DNA of 64,000 nt from Bacillus sp. IITD106 (lineage in GTDB: Bacteria > Bacillota > Bacilli > Bacillales > Bacillaceae_C): NCBI RefSeq assembly GCF_019459225.1, contig NZ_JAIAZY010000004.1:62001-126000 (forward strand), read 5' to 3'. Below are positions 1-9,106 of the stretch, in pieces. The translations under genes were made by a program, and so were the position numbers. How positions within the stretch are numbered: position 1 is the first letter of the stretch; each line of letters begins with the position of its first letter. The notes beneath the pieces were generated by a model. That model was not told the DNA's origin and did not search any database. It saw only the letters and a list, made by a program, of their open reading frames with translations.

Positions 1-119
1 TGAATTTTTAATAATGTAACATATCCTTTAAACTCCTCTATTTCAAGAAATGATTGGATATATTCCCTTTTAAGCACTCGCTTCCATTCTGAGCGGTCAC
101 CATATTTCCGTTTTAACAA
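1..119 (-). CDS. DUF402-like protein, N-terminal part only
   Basis: An open minus-strand frame runs off the left window edge, so only about 39 N-terminal residues are present. It begins LLKRKYGDRSEWKRVL and continues with a YVTLLK segment. From memory this matches the start of Bacillus DUF402-domain proteins, some of which are nucleoside-diphosphate phosphatases. The domain core lies outside the window, so the family is inferred from this N-terminus alone. A TTG at 119 is taken as start; a GTG at 146 in the same frame is an alternative, and neither has a clean ribosome site. It follows the DUF3977 gene in the same direction. Confidence 0.5.
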   Translation of the reverse strand, partial: MLKRKYGDRSEWKRVLKREYIQSFLEIEEFKGYVTLLKI

Positions 120-179
120 TACTACCCCGCCTCTTTTTCGTTTCACTATTTTTTGTACAAATTTTCGCTCTTGTTTTAA

Positions 180-416
180 TCATAGACTCTTAATTCCGAA
201 TATGAATTTGATTTCGTTCCGATTCTTTTTTGTCTTTTTGAATCCCTCTTTTGAGTCTAAGATAAAAACAGTTTTTCCTATCCAGATTCTTAAATATAAG
301 GATTGAATTTTAATAGGTCCAATTATTCCTTTTTCCTCAAATTCAGTCCCATCATTTAATTCTGTTTCCGTCCTTATAAACCACGTATTACCTAATCCGA
401 ATTCAACAAATTTCAA
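180..416 (-). CDS. DUF3977 family protein (78 aa)
   Basis: This small protein has the motif order FGLGNTWFIRTE, then GIIGPIKI, then LRIWIGKTVFI, and ends in a basic segment. That is the pattern of Bacillus DUF3977 proteins of about 78 residues. A longer reading from 548 would overlap the methyltransferase by 118 bases and is unlikely. The TTG at 416 is preceded by AAAAGGAGAA at the right spacing and gives exactly 78 residues, so it is chosen. It starts 14 bases after the methyltransferase stop and is probably co-transcribed with it. The function of DUF3977 is unknown; no transmembrane segment or signal is visible. Confidence 0.7.
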   Translation of the reverse strand: MKFVEFGLGNTWFIRTETELNDGTEFEEKGIIGPIKIQSLYLRIWIGKTVFILDSKEGFKKTKKNRNEIKFIFGIKSL

Positions 417-430
417 ATCCGCTTCTCCTT

Positions 431-1141
431 TTAATAAAGAACTTTCCTTACAACAAACGTAATCGCATTCGTTTTTAATAAGACGGGACGTTTCTGACGT
501 TTTATTGTATATTCTAATGGTTTTACAAGAACCTTCAATATTTCCCATCCCTTATAGACCTCGTTTAATTTACTTATCATTTTTTCAGTTGGAATGTTAA
601 TTTCCATCATCGGAAATAAATGTTCATTCGTTTCTAAATCTATTTCCTGTACCTCTGAATTTACAATAATACAATTTATTCCTTTGTTTTTCGTTCCATC
701 TGCCATTCTGTTTATAACATTTTCGAAGACTGACTCAGATTCAACATGTTCCAAGCTTGATACGGCAATAATCAAATCAAAGTAATTCGGCGAAATCGTA
801 TAGTTTCCAATATCCGCTTGCACATTTTCCATAATCTCTTGCACATCATGTTCTTCACTATATTGTTTTAATTTTTGTAAAGCAGATTCAAGTAAATCAA
901 CACAAACAATCTTACATTCTTTGTCTCTAAGTAACTTTGCGATAGGAATGCTATTTCTTCCTACTCCGGATCCTAAATCAAGAATAGTCGGATTGTTTTT
1001 TCCTTCTAATAACGGGATTATTTCCATGACTGTCTGTACAGGCTTATACAACCAAGAACCTTCCTCAAACAATTTATAATTATCATAGCAATAGTCGTGA
1101 TATTCTTTTTCTTCTTTTCGTATATAGTCAATTCTTTTCAT
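431..1141 (-). CDS. Class I SAM-dependent methyltransferase
   Basis: This is a Rossmann-type methyltransferase of 236 residues. Motif I reads ILDLGSGVGRNSIPIAKLL, followed by an acidic strand end (IVCVDLLESAL) that should bind the SAM ribose, and by DLIIAVSSLEHVE, typical of the Methyltransf_11/25 group. The substrate cannot be told. The ATG at 1141 has GGAAGG six bases upstream and is preferred over an in-frame start at 1186. The reading frame closes just before the DUF3977 gene. The protein is soluble, with no signal peptide. Family is confident, reaction is not. Confidence 0.75.
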   Translation of the reverse strand: MKRIDYIRKEEKEYHDYCYDNYKLFEEGSWLYKPVQTVMEIIPLLEGKNNPTILDLGSGVGRNSIPIAKLLRDKECKIVCVDLLESALQKLKQYSEEHDVQEIMENVQADIGNYTISPNYFDLIIAVSSLEHVESESVFENVINRMADGTKNKGINCIIVNSEVQEIDLETNEHLFPMMEINIPTEKMISKLNEVYKGWEILKVLVKPLEYTIKRQKRPVLLKTNAITFVVRKVLY

Positions 1142-1364
1142 GATTACCTTCCCATCGAGACAAAGTGAGCCTAATTTGTTTTTCACAAGTCATTTATCAT
1201 TATCATATCAAATAATTAGAGTGAGTTTTAATAATTTTCTAAGTTTATTTTTCTTTCCGTAAAACGAACCCAATCGCTTCCAACTTAATTTTCGTATACA
1301 ATGAAAGAATATCTTTTGGATCAGCAACTCCATCAAATACCTTCTATTCTTTTGAAATTTGACC

Positions 1365-1420
1365 AAAAAGAAAAAGCCTGTATAAATGGGTCAGGAATCA
1401 CTCATTTATATAGGCTTTTC
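1365..1420 (-). terminator. Rho-independent terminator of the sugar ABC operon
   Basis: A long stem pairs AAAGCCTGTATAAATGGGT with ACTCATTTATATAGGCTTT around an 8-base loop. On the minus strand it is followed by a T-rich run. It lies about 70 bases past the stop of the DUF624 gene and ends that operon. The rest of 1188-1486 shows no gene. Confidence 0.8.
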
Positions 1421-1486
1421 CTACATACTAGTGTTTTTTTATATTTCGAATGTATCCACACGCTAGTGACTAGCTTTACCCAACAA

Positions 1487-2170
1487 TTAATTATTTACAA
1501 GCTCTCTACTGTCAATAATATCTTTTTCAGGTTTATCCAATCGTAAATTATTCGTAGCGTTAATTACAAATATTGCCACCATGCCAATGTATAGTAAGAA
1601 AAATCCAATGACCGTTAAACTAAGCAGCGCTGTAACGGAAATGATCTGGATAAACAATCCAACCGTATATCCTTTATTTTTCATAAAATATCGAATGGAC
1701 TTGTTCATTGCCTTAAATAGGGGCAAGTCTTCGATTACCATGAAAGGAATCGCATAAACTTGCGTAGTTAAAAAAGTAAAAATCAAATACGTTTGGAACG
1801 TGGCGAACAAAAATACTAAGTAGCTATTATTAATATTTATGTAATACCACCATTCCGATATCGCGATTAGAATTGCGAGATTGTATAAGATTCCCAGAAA
1901 AAAAGATCTCTTAAAATAGTAAAAAAATGAACGGATAAATAAGACAATAGATGCTTTGTTTTTTTGTAACAAATGATTTATTACAGCATAGACAGAAACA
2001 GTCACTGGAACAATCGTAATAGCGAAAAAGACAATTGCGAAATGAATTGGAAGAATAAAGATAACTGGAACAAGGAACAGTGACCAACCTGCACTAACTC
2101 CTAAAACCGTTAATATGTTCGTGAAAATTTGGTGTCCTGTTTTTTTCAGTAATTGGCTGATTGGAAGCAT
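1487..2170 (-). CDS. DUF624 (YesL-type) membrane protein
   Basis: The 227-residue protein has about five or six hydrophobic segments (roughly residues 20-65, 90-150 and 170-210) with a DUF624-type arrangement. YesL-family genes are usual companions of CUT1 sugar ABC transporters in Bacillus; their role is unproven but probably assists the transporter. It is the last gene of the operon, 26 bases after the ATPase stop and followed by the terminator at 1365-1420. The C-terminus is short and acidic. Identification rests on size, topology and context. Confidence 0.65.
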   Translation of the reverse strand: MLPISQLLKKTGHQIFTNILTVLGVSAGWSLFLVPVIFILPIHFAIVFFAITIVPVTVSVYAVINHLLQKNKASIVLFIRSFFYYFKRSFFLGILYNLAILIAISEWWYYININNSYLVFLFATFQTYLIFTFLTTQVYAIPFMVIEDLPLFKAMNKSIRYFMKNKGYTVGLFIQIISVTALLSLTVIGFFLLYIGMVAIFVINATNNLRLDKPEKDIIDSRELVNN

Positions 2171-2196
2171 TTCATATCACCGTTCCTTTTAAAATT

Positions 2197-3300
2197 CTAG
2201 TAAATTCTTTCTTCTGTCTTTGGATCAAATAACTGCATTTTATTTAAATTAAAATAAAGCTCTGTTGGTTCAAGTTGTTTCAGCTTGGCATCAGCATTTA
2301 CCCTAGCTGTCAATTGATCATCCCCGATATCAAAATAGACCAATAATTCAGCCCCTAAATGTTCAACGACCTTAAGATTTACTTGGTAAACATTTTTATC
2401 TGGGATGGAAGACATAAGCTTAGTAGAAAGAATATCCTCTGGACGGATTCCAAAGATTACTTCCTTTCCATCATATTTCTTGTACATCTTTAGCTTATCA
2501 TCTGGTACAGCAAATGAAAATGTTGCTGTATGCAATTTGTTCCCTTCTAATCTTGCTTTGACAAAGTTCATTGGAGGAGAACCAATAAATCCTGCAACAA
2601 ACAGATTATTCGGTTTTTCATACAATTCTTCCGGTGTCGCAATTTGTTGTATTTCACCAGCATTCATCACAACAATCCGCTGGCCTAATGTCATTGCTTC
2701 GACCTGATCATGTGTAACATATATGATGGTTGCTTCAAGTCGTTTATGTAGTTCCGATAATTCCACACGCATTTGAACACGTAATTTTGCATCCAGATTA
2801 CTAAGTGGTTCATCAAAAAGAAACACACTAGGATTCCTTACAATTGCTCTTCCCACAGCAATACGCTGCCTTTGTCCGCCACTTAGTTCACGTGGTTTAC
2901 GATCCAATAGATTTTCAATACTTAATATTGATGCTGCTTCATTAACTTTTGCTTCTATCTCTGCTTTAGGAGTTTTAAGGTTTTTCAATCCGAATCCTAA
3001 ATTTTCCCTTATCGTCATATGTGGATAAAGAGCATAATCCTGAAACACCATGGCAATATCCCGATCTTTCGGATGAACTTTATTAACTAATCGATCTCCT
3101 ATATAAATATCTCCGCTCGTCTGTCTCTCCAGACCCGCTACCATTCTCAGGGAAGTCGTTTTCCCGCAACCCGATGGACCTACAAATACTAAAAACTCTT
3201 TATCCTTTACAGTAAAACTTGCGTCTTTAACGGCAAAAACTTTACCTTTATTGTCATCTTCAAATTGTTTTACAACATTTTCAAACCTAACTTCGGCCAT
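2197..3300 (-). CDS. msmX-like: Sugar ABC transporter ATPase, UgpC/MsmX type
   Basis: This is a 367-residue CUT1-class ATP-binding subunit. Walker A is GPSGCGKTT at about residues 41-49, the Q-loop is VFQDYALYPH near 85-94, the ABC signature LSGGQRQR is near 139-146, Walker B is VFLFDEP near 159-165, and the switch His is in YVTHDQ near 197. The C-terminal third has the OB-fold regulatory domain of the MalK/UgpC group. It is encoded with its own permeases and binding protein (12-base gap to the permease gene). MsmX homologues in Bacillus can serve several transporters, so it may also power the ATPase-less importer at 29.5-33.0 kb; that is inference. Confidence 0.93.
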   Translation of the reverse strand: MAEVRFENVVKQFEDDNKGKVFAVKDASFTVKDKEFLVFVGPSGCGKTTSLRMVAGLERQTSGDIYIGDRLVNKVHPKDRDIAMVFQDYALYPHMTIRENLGFGLKNLKTPKAEIEAKVNEAASILSIENLLDRKPRELSGGQRQRIAVGRAIVRNPSVFLFDEPLSNLDAKLRVQMRVELSELHKRLEATIIYVTHDQVEAMTLGQRIVVMNAGEIQQIATPEELYEKPNNLFVAGFIGSPPMNFVKARLEGNKLHTATFSFAVPDDKLKMYKKYDGKEVIFGIRPEDILSTKLMSSIPDKNVYQVNLKVVEHLGAELLVYFDIGDDQLTARVNADAKLKQLEPTELYFNLNKMQLFDPKTEERIY

Positions 3301-3311
3301 GAATATCCCTC

Positions 3312-4208
3312 CTACCCTTTAACTGCTCCAATTGTGATTCCTTGCAAGAAGTACTTTTGCAATGCTAGAAAGACAATAATCATAGGAAGTGCACTACAAA
3401 CCGCACCAGCCATCATTGCTCCATAGTCTTGCAAATTTTCAAAACGAAAACTGGTTAACCCTACTTGCAAGGTCCTCATGCTATTCGTGTTCGTTACAAG
3501 AAACGGCCAAAAAAAGTTATTCCAATGGGCAACGAAGGTAAATATCCCTAGAACGGCTAGCCCAGGCTTTGAAATTGGCAATATTATTTTCCAAAAGATT
3601 CCGAACTCACTGCAGGCATCAATTTTCCCTGCATCTATCAAAGAGCTTGGCAGGGAAGTCATAAACTGTCGCATTAAGAATATGCTTCCGACGCTGACCA
3701 TTCCAGGAACAATGATTCCCGCAAACGTATTTTCCATTTGGAATGTATCAACAACTAAAATATATAACGGAATTAACGTAACTTGTCCTGGTATCATGAT
3801 TGAGGCTAACAACACCCAAAAAATTGTATTTCTACCCGGAAATCGCAGTTTAGAAAATGCATAGCCTGCTAATGAGGCAAAAAAGACATTAATAATCGTA
3901 CTAACTCCAGCAATAATGGTACTATTCAAGAACCATCGTCCCAATCCTCCAACTGTAAAGATCCTTTTATAAGCATCTAAAGTAGGGTTTTTGGGGATTA
4001 GTTGGGGTGGGACAGATGTAATAGCAGATGAATCCTTAAAGGAGGAGGATAACATCCATAATAGTGGAACAAATGTGAATACGGCCCATAATGCCAATAG
4101 TAAGTATATAATGATCAAACCGATTCTTTTAATAACCTTTCTTTGTAGATCTTTTTGTTCATCTAGCTTGATCTGGTATTGGGAATTTGTTGTAGGTTTA
4201 ATTTCCAT
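3312..4208 (-). CDS. CUT1 sugar ABC permease, MalG type
   Basis: The 298-residue inner-membrane protein has six predicted helices, the first at about residues 28-50. The cytoplasmic EAA loop reads DAGKIDACSEFGIFWKIILPISKPG at about residues 195-219, the contact site for the ATPase. The ATG at 4208 is chosen because GGGGGTG lies six bases upstream; an in-frame TTG at 4211 is less likely. It lies between the MalF-type permease (11-base gap) and the ATPase. Substrate is unknown, probably an oligosaccharide. Confidence 0.9.
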   Translation of the reverse strand: MEIKPTTNSQYQIKLDEQKDLQRKVIKRIGLIIIYLLLALWAVFTFVPLLWMLSSSFKDSSAITSVPPQLIPKNPTLDAYKRIFTVGGLGRWFLNSTIIAGVSTIINVFFASLAGYAFSKLRFPGRNTIFWVLLASIMIPGQVTLIPLYILVVDTFQMENTFAGIIVPGMVSVGSIFLMRQFMTSLPSSLIDAGKIDACSEFGIFWKIILPISKPGLAVLGIFTFVAHWNNFFWPFLVTNTNSMRTLQVGLTSFRFENLQDYGAMMAGAVCSALPMIIVFLALQKYFLQGITIGAVKG

Positions 4209-4219
4209 CAATACACCCC

Positions 4220-5137
4220 CTAGTATTCTACGTCACTAGCCATATATTTAAATTGCAATATGGAGATAACAATAATAATAAAACCCAATATAAAGGCTTC
4301 AGCCGCAGCTAGACCAAACTGGTAATATTGAAACGCATGTTGGTAAATCAAAAAGGCAATCGTTGTCGTTGAAAAGTTTGGCCCCCCTTGGGTCATAACA
4401 TATGTTGCCTCGAATACTTGAAACGAGCCAATTACGCCTGTAATTAACATATATAACGTTGTTGGCTTTAGTAGTGGCCACGTAATATTTTTCAATTTGG
4501 ACCACCAGCTAGCTGCATCAATATCTGCTGCTTCATAAAGACTCTTAGGAATTCCACCCATAGCGGCTAAATACAAAATGACTCCACTGCCATGCCCACC
4601 AATATAAGTCATTAACATGAGTGAAAATAGAGCAGATTTTGAACTTGCCAAGAAAAGCTGTTGATCAAAACCGAGCCAACCTAACACAATATTCATTAAA
4701 CCTGATTGGGTCGGATCAAACATCCATAGCCATATTAAAGACATTGTTATTCCCGATGTAACAGCAGGCAAATAAAAAGATGCCTTGAAAAATGTTTGTG
4801 ATTTTCGATTAAGTGGGAAAATCATCATGGAAAGAAAGAAAGTGATTAAAATATTAATCGGAACAGTACCTAATGTGTAAATGGTTGTATTTTTCATCGC
4901 TTTCCAAAAGATGTCGTTTTTCAATAAATACTTGTAGTTATCCAAACCAATAAATTTAGATTTTAAAATTCCGTATTCCTGAAAACTCATGACAAACGCT
5001 GAAACTAAAGGATAAACAGTAAAAACCAAGAATAAGAGAAAGGGTAATGCAATAAATGCGTAACACCAGCCATAGTCTTTTATAAATTGCTTAGCATTCT
5101 CCCCCCACCGGTTCTGTCTTTCAACAGAAGTAGCCAT
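4220..5137 (-). CDS. CUT1 sugar ABC permease, MalF type
   Basis: The 305-residue protein has six helices after a soluble N-terminus, beginning FIALPFLLFLVFTVYPL. The EAA loop reads EAADIDAASWWSKLKNITWP at about residues 205-224, which couples to the ATPase. It pairs with the MalG-type permease directly downstream to form the transmembrane channel. The 252-base gap to the upstream binding-protein gene carries an interspersed repeat and a stem-loop, which probably make the lipoprotein mRNA more abundant than the permease mRNA. Confidence 0.9.
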   Translation of the reverse strand: MATSVERQNRWGENAKQFIKDYGWCYAFIALPFLLFLVFTVYPLVSAFVMSFQEYGILKSKFIGLDNYKYLLKNDIFWKAMKNTTIYTLGTVPINILITFFLSMMIFPLNRKSQTFFKASFYLPAVTSGITMSLIWLWMFDPTQSGLMNIVLGWLGFDQQLFLASSKSALFSLMLMTYIGGHGSGVILYLAAMGGIPKSLYEAADIDAASWWSKLKNITWPLLKPTTLYMLITGVIGSFQVFEATYVMTQGGPNFSTTTIAFLIYQHAFQYYQFGLAAAEAFILGFIIIVISILQFKYMASDVEY

Positions 5138-5157
5138 AACTTCATCTCCTTTAAAAG

Positions 5158-5325
5158 TGGCTGTTCAAAAAGGAGGATAAAAAGGACCAAGAATTTCGAG
5201 GCGGCGTAGTTTCGAGCAGCGGAATGTATGCTTCAAAATACATGAGCAGCGGAGAAACAAGCCAACGAAGAAATTCGAAGTGTCATTTTTTCCGGACTTA
5301 TTGAACATCCTCTTGAAACAATCTT
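5158..5325. repeat. Interspersed hairpin repeat between binding-protein and permease genes
   Basis: The segment has nested inverted repeats. The outer arms are TGTTCAAAAAGGAGGATAAA and TTTTTTCCGGACTTATTGAACA-like; the middle arms are GAATTTCG and GAAATTC; the inner pair is ATGTAT/ATACAT. Its G+C is higher than its surroundings. I recall very similar dispersed elements in Bacillaceae genomes. Only one copy is in this window. It does not disrupt a coding region. Confidence 0.6.
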
Positions 5326-5331
5326 TCAGAA

Positions 5332-5370
5332 AGAAGAACTATCTGCAGATTAAATTGCAGATAATTCTTC
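5332..5370 (-). promoter_or_regulatory. Intercistronic stem-loop after the lipoprotein gene
   Basis: AGAACTATCTGCA pairs with TGCAGATAATTCT across a short loop, about 20 bases past the lipoprotein stop. There is no U-run, so it is probably an mRNA-stabilising or partial-termination element that raises expression of the binding protein over the permeases. Confidence 0.5.
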
Positions 5371-5389
5371 CTGTTACTACCATATTCCA

Positions 5390-6757
5390 TTATTTTAGAA
5401 TATCATTTGCTACCTTCGTCCATTGCTCCACGGTCTCTTCTGGAGTCAATTCACCGGCAATAAATCCTTGGAATTTAGGTGTGATTCCGTCGTTTTTAAG
5501 TTGAGCGTATTTTTGTGCTAGTTCTGGATCTAATTTTGCTCCAGGAACGACATAATCCAATGTTCTCTTGATAAATGCTCCGTTCTCTGTTTCTAGCTGC
5601 AACATATCTTTATACATTTCCTGACCAGATTTTCGTGCTGGCGGGATAAACATAGTCGCTGCTGTAATACTAGATTTTGTTCCTGTAATATGCTTTAGAA
5701 CTTTTGCAGCGTTAGCCGTGTGCTCGTCACCTTTATAATTCTTTTGTTTAAAGAGCCACATGCCGCCACCGCCACCTGTAGCGACTTCCTTTTCCCCCTC
5801 ATTATGTGGGAAAGGCAATAATACAAAGTCGATTTTCTCTCCATCTTGCTTGCCCGCATCAATTTCTGCATTACGATTATCATTAAATCTAACTTGGTAT
5901 GGACCAGTACGTCCGTAAATTCCAACTTCGATGTCACTGAACATATCGATTACTTTTTGCGCATCGATACCAGCTGTTTCTTTAGGCATAATGCCGTCAT
6001 CCATTAATCTTTTCATAAAGTTTAATGTTTCGATTGCTTTATCCCCATCCCACTGGAACTTACCATCCTCTGTAACCGTACGAATAACACCATTATTTCG
6101 CATTAAGTGTTCAAATGTTTCTGTATCCCCAGCAGTAGCAAATCCGTAAATCTTTTTCCCTTTTTCATTCTGCATTTTGGAGATTTTGTTGGCAATATCG
6201 TAAAACTCCTGCCATGTCCATCCATCTTTCATAATTTTGCTTACGTCAGCTCCAGCCTCTTCCATTAGCTTTCTGTTTCCACCCCATGTATGTATAGAGA
6301 TCCATTGGGAAACCGCCCAAAGCTTGCCATCGGTCGTGAAATTGTCTTTCGCAAATTGCTCTAAGTCATCCAAATCATCATTCGTCATGTAATCGTCCAA
6401 TGGAATGGCTAACCCAGTATCAATAAATTTTGGTTCCATAACAGAGAAGAAGATATCAGGTGGATTTCCAGAGTTTAAAGCGACATCAAATTTCTTTCCA
6501 CCTTCTGCCCAAGAGAGTATCTCGTGTTCTACTTTAATATCAGGATTTTCAGCTTCAAACTCTTTAATTAAATCGATAAGATCCTGTTCGTAGCTTTGCT
6601 GTCCCGTTTCTTCATTTTCTGCATAGTGTGGATAAGTCCAAACGGTAATAACATCTTTTTTCCCTTTTTTAGCTCCGGACTTACCGCCGGAATCTTTGCT
6701 GCTGCATCCTGAAACGATAAGCAGTAGTGCTGCCATTACTATAAGAAATTTTTTCAA
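5390..6757 (-). CDS. Sugar ABC transporter substrate-binding lipoprotein
   Basis: The 455-residue protein starts with a lipoprotein signal (MKKFLIVMAALLLIVSGC); the lipobox Cys is at about residue 18. The mature part is a type-1 extracellular solute-binding protein (ITVWTYPHYAE..., PDIFFSVMEPKF...), so it sits outside the membrane and delivers sugar to the two downstream permeases. The start is TTG with a GGGGGG ribosome site. It is the first gene of the operon ending at the DUF624 gene. The real ligand cannot be read from the sequence. A near-consensus cre element lies upstream at 6929-6942. Confidence 0.9.
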   Translation of the reverse strand: MKKFLIVMAALLLIVSGCSSKDSGGKSGAKKGKKDVITVWTYPHYAENEETGQQSYEQDLIDLIKEFEAENPDIKVEHEILSWAEGGKKFDVALNSGNPPDIFFSVMEPKFIDTGLAIPLDDYMTNDDLDDLEQFAKDNFTTDGKLWAVSQWISIHTWGGNRKLMEEAGADVSKIMKDGWTWQEFYDIANKISKMQNEKGKKIYGFATAGDTETFEHLMRNNGVIRTVTEDGKFQWDGDKAIETLNFMKRLMDDGIMPKETAGIDAQKVIDMFSDIEVGIYGRTGPYQVRFNDNRNAEIDAGKQDGEKIDFVLLPFPHNEGEKEVATGGGGGMWLFKQKNYKGDEHTANAAKVLKHITGTKSSITAATMFIPPARKSGQEMYKDMLQLETENGAFIKRTLDYVVPGAKLDPELAQKYAQLKNDGITPKFQGFIAGELTPEETVEQWTKVANDILK

Positions 6758-6928
6758 AGTAATCCCCCCATTTTTTTGTCATTTGATCTTGTAAAGTGTT
6801 GTTTCGCTCTTCACCCCCCCTTAAAGCCCTTACAAGATAGTCCAAGAAGTAATGCTGCTTAGTTTTCAATGATTAGAATTAGTTCACTTAGCCTGTTCAA
6901 ATAGGCTTTTCCAAAGCATCTCCAACTT

Positions 6929-6942
6929 TGTAATCGCTTTAA
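6929..6942 (-). promoter_or_regulatory. cre-like CcpA site
   Basis: On the minus strand the site reads TTAAAGCGATTACA, one mismatch from the cre consensus TGWAANCGNTNWCA. It lies about 170 bases upstream of the sugar ABC operon, a plausible place for carbon catabolite control. Confidence 0.4.
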
Positions 6943-7181
6943 TCTTTGTTAAAATGATGAACGAAAAGTTGCCTTTCGCTATGAATTACGCGATTCTACA
7001 GTCATTCTTCCTATTAGACTTAAAAATTACGGCCCATTTTTACTAGAAAGACATTTAATTGAAGCAAAAAGTTCCATTATGGGAACTCACTAATTAAGTA
7101 TTAAGATACCAAATTTGAAATAAAAATTCAATATTATCATTACTTTTTTGTAAAAATATTTCAAAATCCTTTCTAAAGATA

Positions 7182-7220
7182 AAAAAGAACACGATCCTCA
7201 CATAAGGATGTGTCCTCTTA
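7182..7220 (-). terminator. Terminator of the metallophosphoesterase gene
   Basis: On the minus strand GGACACATCCT and AGGATCGTGTTC form a stem around TATGTG, followed directly by TTTTTT. It lies just past the stop at 7231. Confidence 0.8.
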
Positions 7221-7230
7221 ACATAATAAG

Positions 7231-9075
7231 TTATTTATCTATAGTAAATTCATCGACAATTCTACCATCGTGCGTTTTAACAATGAAGCTAAGACGGTTA
7301 CCAGCTACAAAAACATTTAAATAGACTTGTATTTTTTCATCAAAACAAACATCCATATAAGACTGTGGCGTTGCTCCGTAAAATTTATGCCCAGTAAGTC
7401 CGGCAATAATATAAGTTGTCCCTTTTTCGTTAATCATTCCATCTTTAAGCGGGAAAGTTCGGACATATGAATGATCGTGTCCCGATATGGCTAGATCAAT
7501 ATTCAGTTCATCAAAAACCTTTGTCCACGCTTCTTTTACCCTTTCACTGCCAGCTTCCGTATTAGCATTATAAGGCGAGCGATGATAAACAACAATTTTC
7601 CACATCTTTGTTGTTTCCGTCATATCTTTCTTTAACCATTCAGCCTGTTCCTGCAGACCAGACTCTGTTGTTTCCGTATTTAAAATGGCAAAGTGGGCGT
7701 TACCATAATCAAACGAATAAACAGTTCCTTTAAAATTCATTGGGCCATTATTCGGCATTTTAAAGATCTTCTTAAATGTTTCGACTCCATTTCCAGTATT
7801 TTCATGGTTTCCTACCACCGGTATAATTGGAGTGGATGGTGCGAGATGTTTATGTTTGATTGATTCAAAAAAAGCTGCCCAATGGCTATATAAATTACCA
7901 TCATCAACCATATCACCTACATGAATGATAAATGCAGCATCTTGATTTTCCCTTTTGGCCTTAGTAAAAATTTTAGTAAAGAGAGCGAAACCTTTTTCCG
8001 TTTGATTGGGTGGAGCTTGGGTATCCCCCATAATAATAAAACTAAATTGGTCATTGGATTTTTTAGATTCTACAGTAAAGCTGCCCGCTTCGCTCCATCT
8101 TGATTTTGTACCGTCTCCTGCCCTATATGTATAAGATTGTCCGGGTTCTAATCCTTTTAACGTTACACTATGAACTTGAACCTCTCCCGCTTCAAAGGCG
8201 TGCTCAATACTGTTACCTATTTCTTGTTTTAGTGAATAACCCGTAAAGCCCTTCTGTTTATAATCCTCCGTGTGTAAAAATTGAATGACCGATTTAATAT
8301 GCAACGGATTGGTTATCCAACTAATGTTCATCGCATTTTTAAATTCACTAAAAGTAAGATTGACGCATTCTGGGGTTTGTGACCCTAAGTGATTTAGGAC
8401 GTTTATTTTTGTGGGAAAACTGTATTTTTGCTCTTTTTGTGCTTGAATCATTAATCTTCCTTGAATTAAAGATAATCGGTTGGTTTTTAACCTTCCATTT
8501 TGGTCAGTTTTCCCTAAAATCCACGGGAAAAGTTTGGCGCTTGTGGCTTGCAGCCAGCCGGTTTTATTTTTATGTGCCACTTTTAACCAGCCCTCATGCC
8601 ATTCCTCGACAACTATTTCAACACCTTTGTTTAGATGAAGTAGTACCTCACTCTCAGCAGAGGGATTTTTATAAAGGCTTGCGGTTTCATCATTAACTAC
8701 TCCCAACGAGTAACCTGGAGATATTACTTGAATAGTTGTACCGTGAACTCCAAAGCCTTTATCATCGGTGACTGTGATATGACTTTCAAATCCTAAGGTA
8801 GCTCGATCATATGCTATTTTATAATGAGCTTTTGTTGAAATTTCCATCGGAGGAAAATATACAGGTGTCTGACGCCTCCCCTTTACGGTTGCCTTTCCGC
8901 TTTCGAACTTAATCGAAAATTGATCTATTAAATTTGATTGAAGCTTAAATGTCAGTTGCCCGAGTTCCCTTATTTTAGGCCGATCTAGTTCTTTTAATTG
9001 TATGTATATATGACCATCTTCGGTCACTTCATTTCTTACGATACAACTTGAATGAATCATAGGATGAAGAATCAT
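7231..9075 (-). CDS. SH3b / fibronectin-like / calcineurin-type metallophosphoesterase, 3' part of a split gene
   Basis: The 614-residue frame holds, in order, a beta-rich segment (1-120), an SH3b-like domain (about 125-182), a fibronectin-III-like domain of the purple-acid-phosphatase N-terminal type (about 235-335, ending GLEPGQSYTYRAGDG) and a calcineurin-type phosphoesterase. Metal motifs are GDTQ (about 350), HVGDMVDDG (386), GNHE (423) and GHDHSY (534). No ribosome site precedes the ATG at 9075, and the same frame stays open upstream to 9108, reading DPQKLKSIEKQ. It overlaps the end of the upstream frame, so both appear to be one gene broken by a single extra base. Neither part has a secretion signal. 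Substrate is unknown, perhaps a phosphorylated surface polymer. Confidence 0.75.
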   Translation of the reverse strand: MILHPMIHSSCIVRNEVTEDGHIYIQLKELDRPKIRELGQLTFKLQSNLIDQFSIKFESGKATVKGRRQTPVYFPPMEISTKAHYKIAYDRATLGFESHITVTDDKGFGVHGTTIQVISPGYSLGVVNDETASLYKNPSAESEVLLHLNKGVEIVVEEWHEGWLKVAHKNKTGWLQATSAKLFPWILGKTDQNGRLKTNRLSLIQGRLMIQAQKEQKYSFPTKINVLNHLGSQTPECVNLTFSEFKNAMNISWITNPLHIKSVIQFLHTEDYKQKGFTGYSLKQEIGNSIEHAFEAGEVQVHSVTLKGLEPGQSYTYRAGDGTKSRWSEAGSFTVESKKSNDQFSFIIMGDTQAPPNQTEKGFALFTKIFTKAKRENQDAAFIIHVGDMVDDGNLYSHWAAFFESIKHKHLAPSTPIIPVVGNHENTGNGVETFKKIFKMPNNGPMNFKGTVYSFDYGNAHFAILNTETTESGLQEQAEWLKKDMTETTKMWKIVVYHRSPYNANTEAGSERVKEAWTKVFDELNIDLAISGHDHSYVRTFPLKDGMINEKGTTYIIAGLTGHKFYGATPQSYMDVCFDEKIQVYLNVFVAGNRLSFIVKTHDGRIVDEFTIDK

Positions 9076-9106
9076 TTGTTTTTCTATGCTCTTAAGTTTT
9101 TGGGGG

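Larger units (their letters stand above)
6758..7230. other. Intergenic region upstream of the ABC operon
   Basis: No convincing gene is visible. It holds an inverted repeat ATCTTGTAA (6786-6794) and TTACAAGAT (6830-6838) within the probable leader of the lipoprotein mRNA, the cre-like site at 6929-6942, and the terminator of the upstream metallophosphoesterase gene at 7182-7220. I found no clear -10/-35 pair. Confidence 0.5.

Noticed and set aside
1301-1546. Plus-strand ORF of 81 codons
   Set aside because: It covers the terminator hairpin at 1365-1420 and the end of the DUF624 gene; no ribosome site and no protein-like pattern.
6681-6869. Minus-strand ORF upstream of the sugar-binding lipoprotein
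   Set aside because: Overlaps the true lipoprotein start in another frame; sequence is low-complexity and lacks family features.
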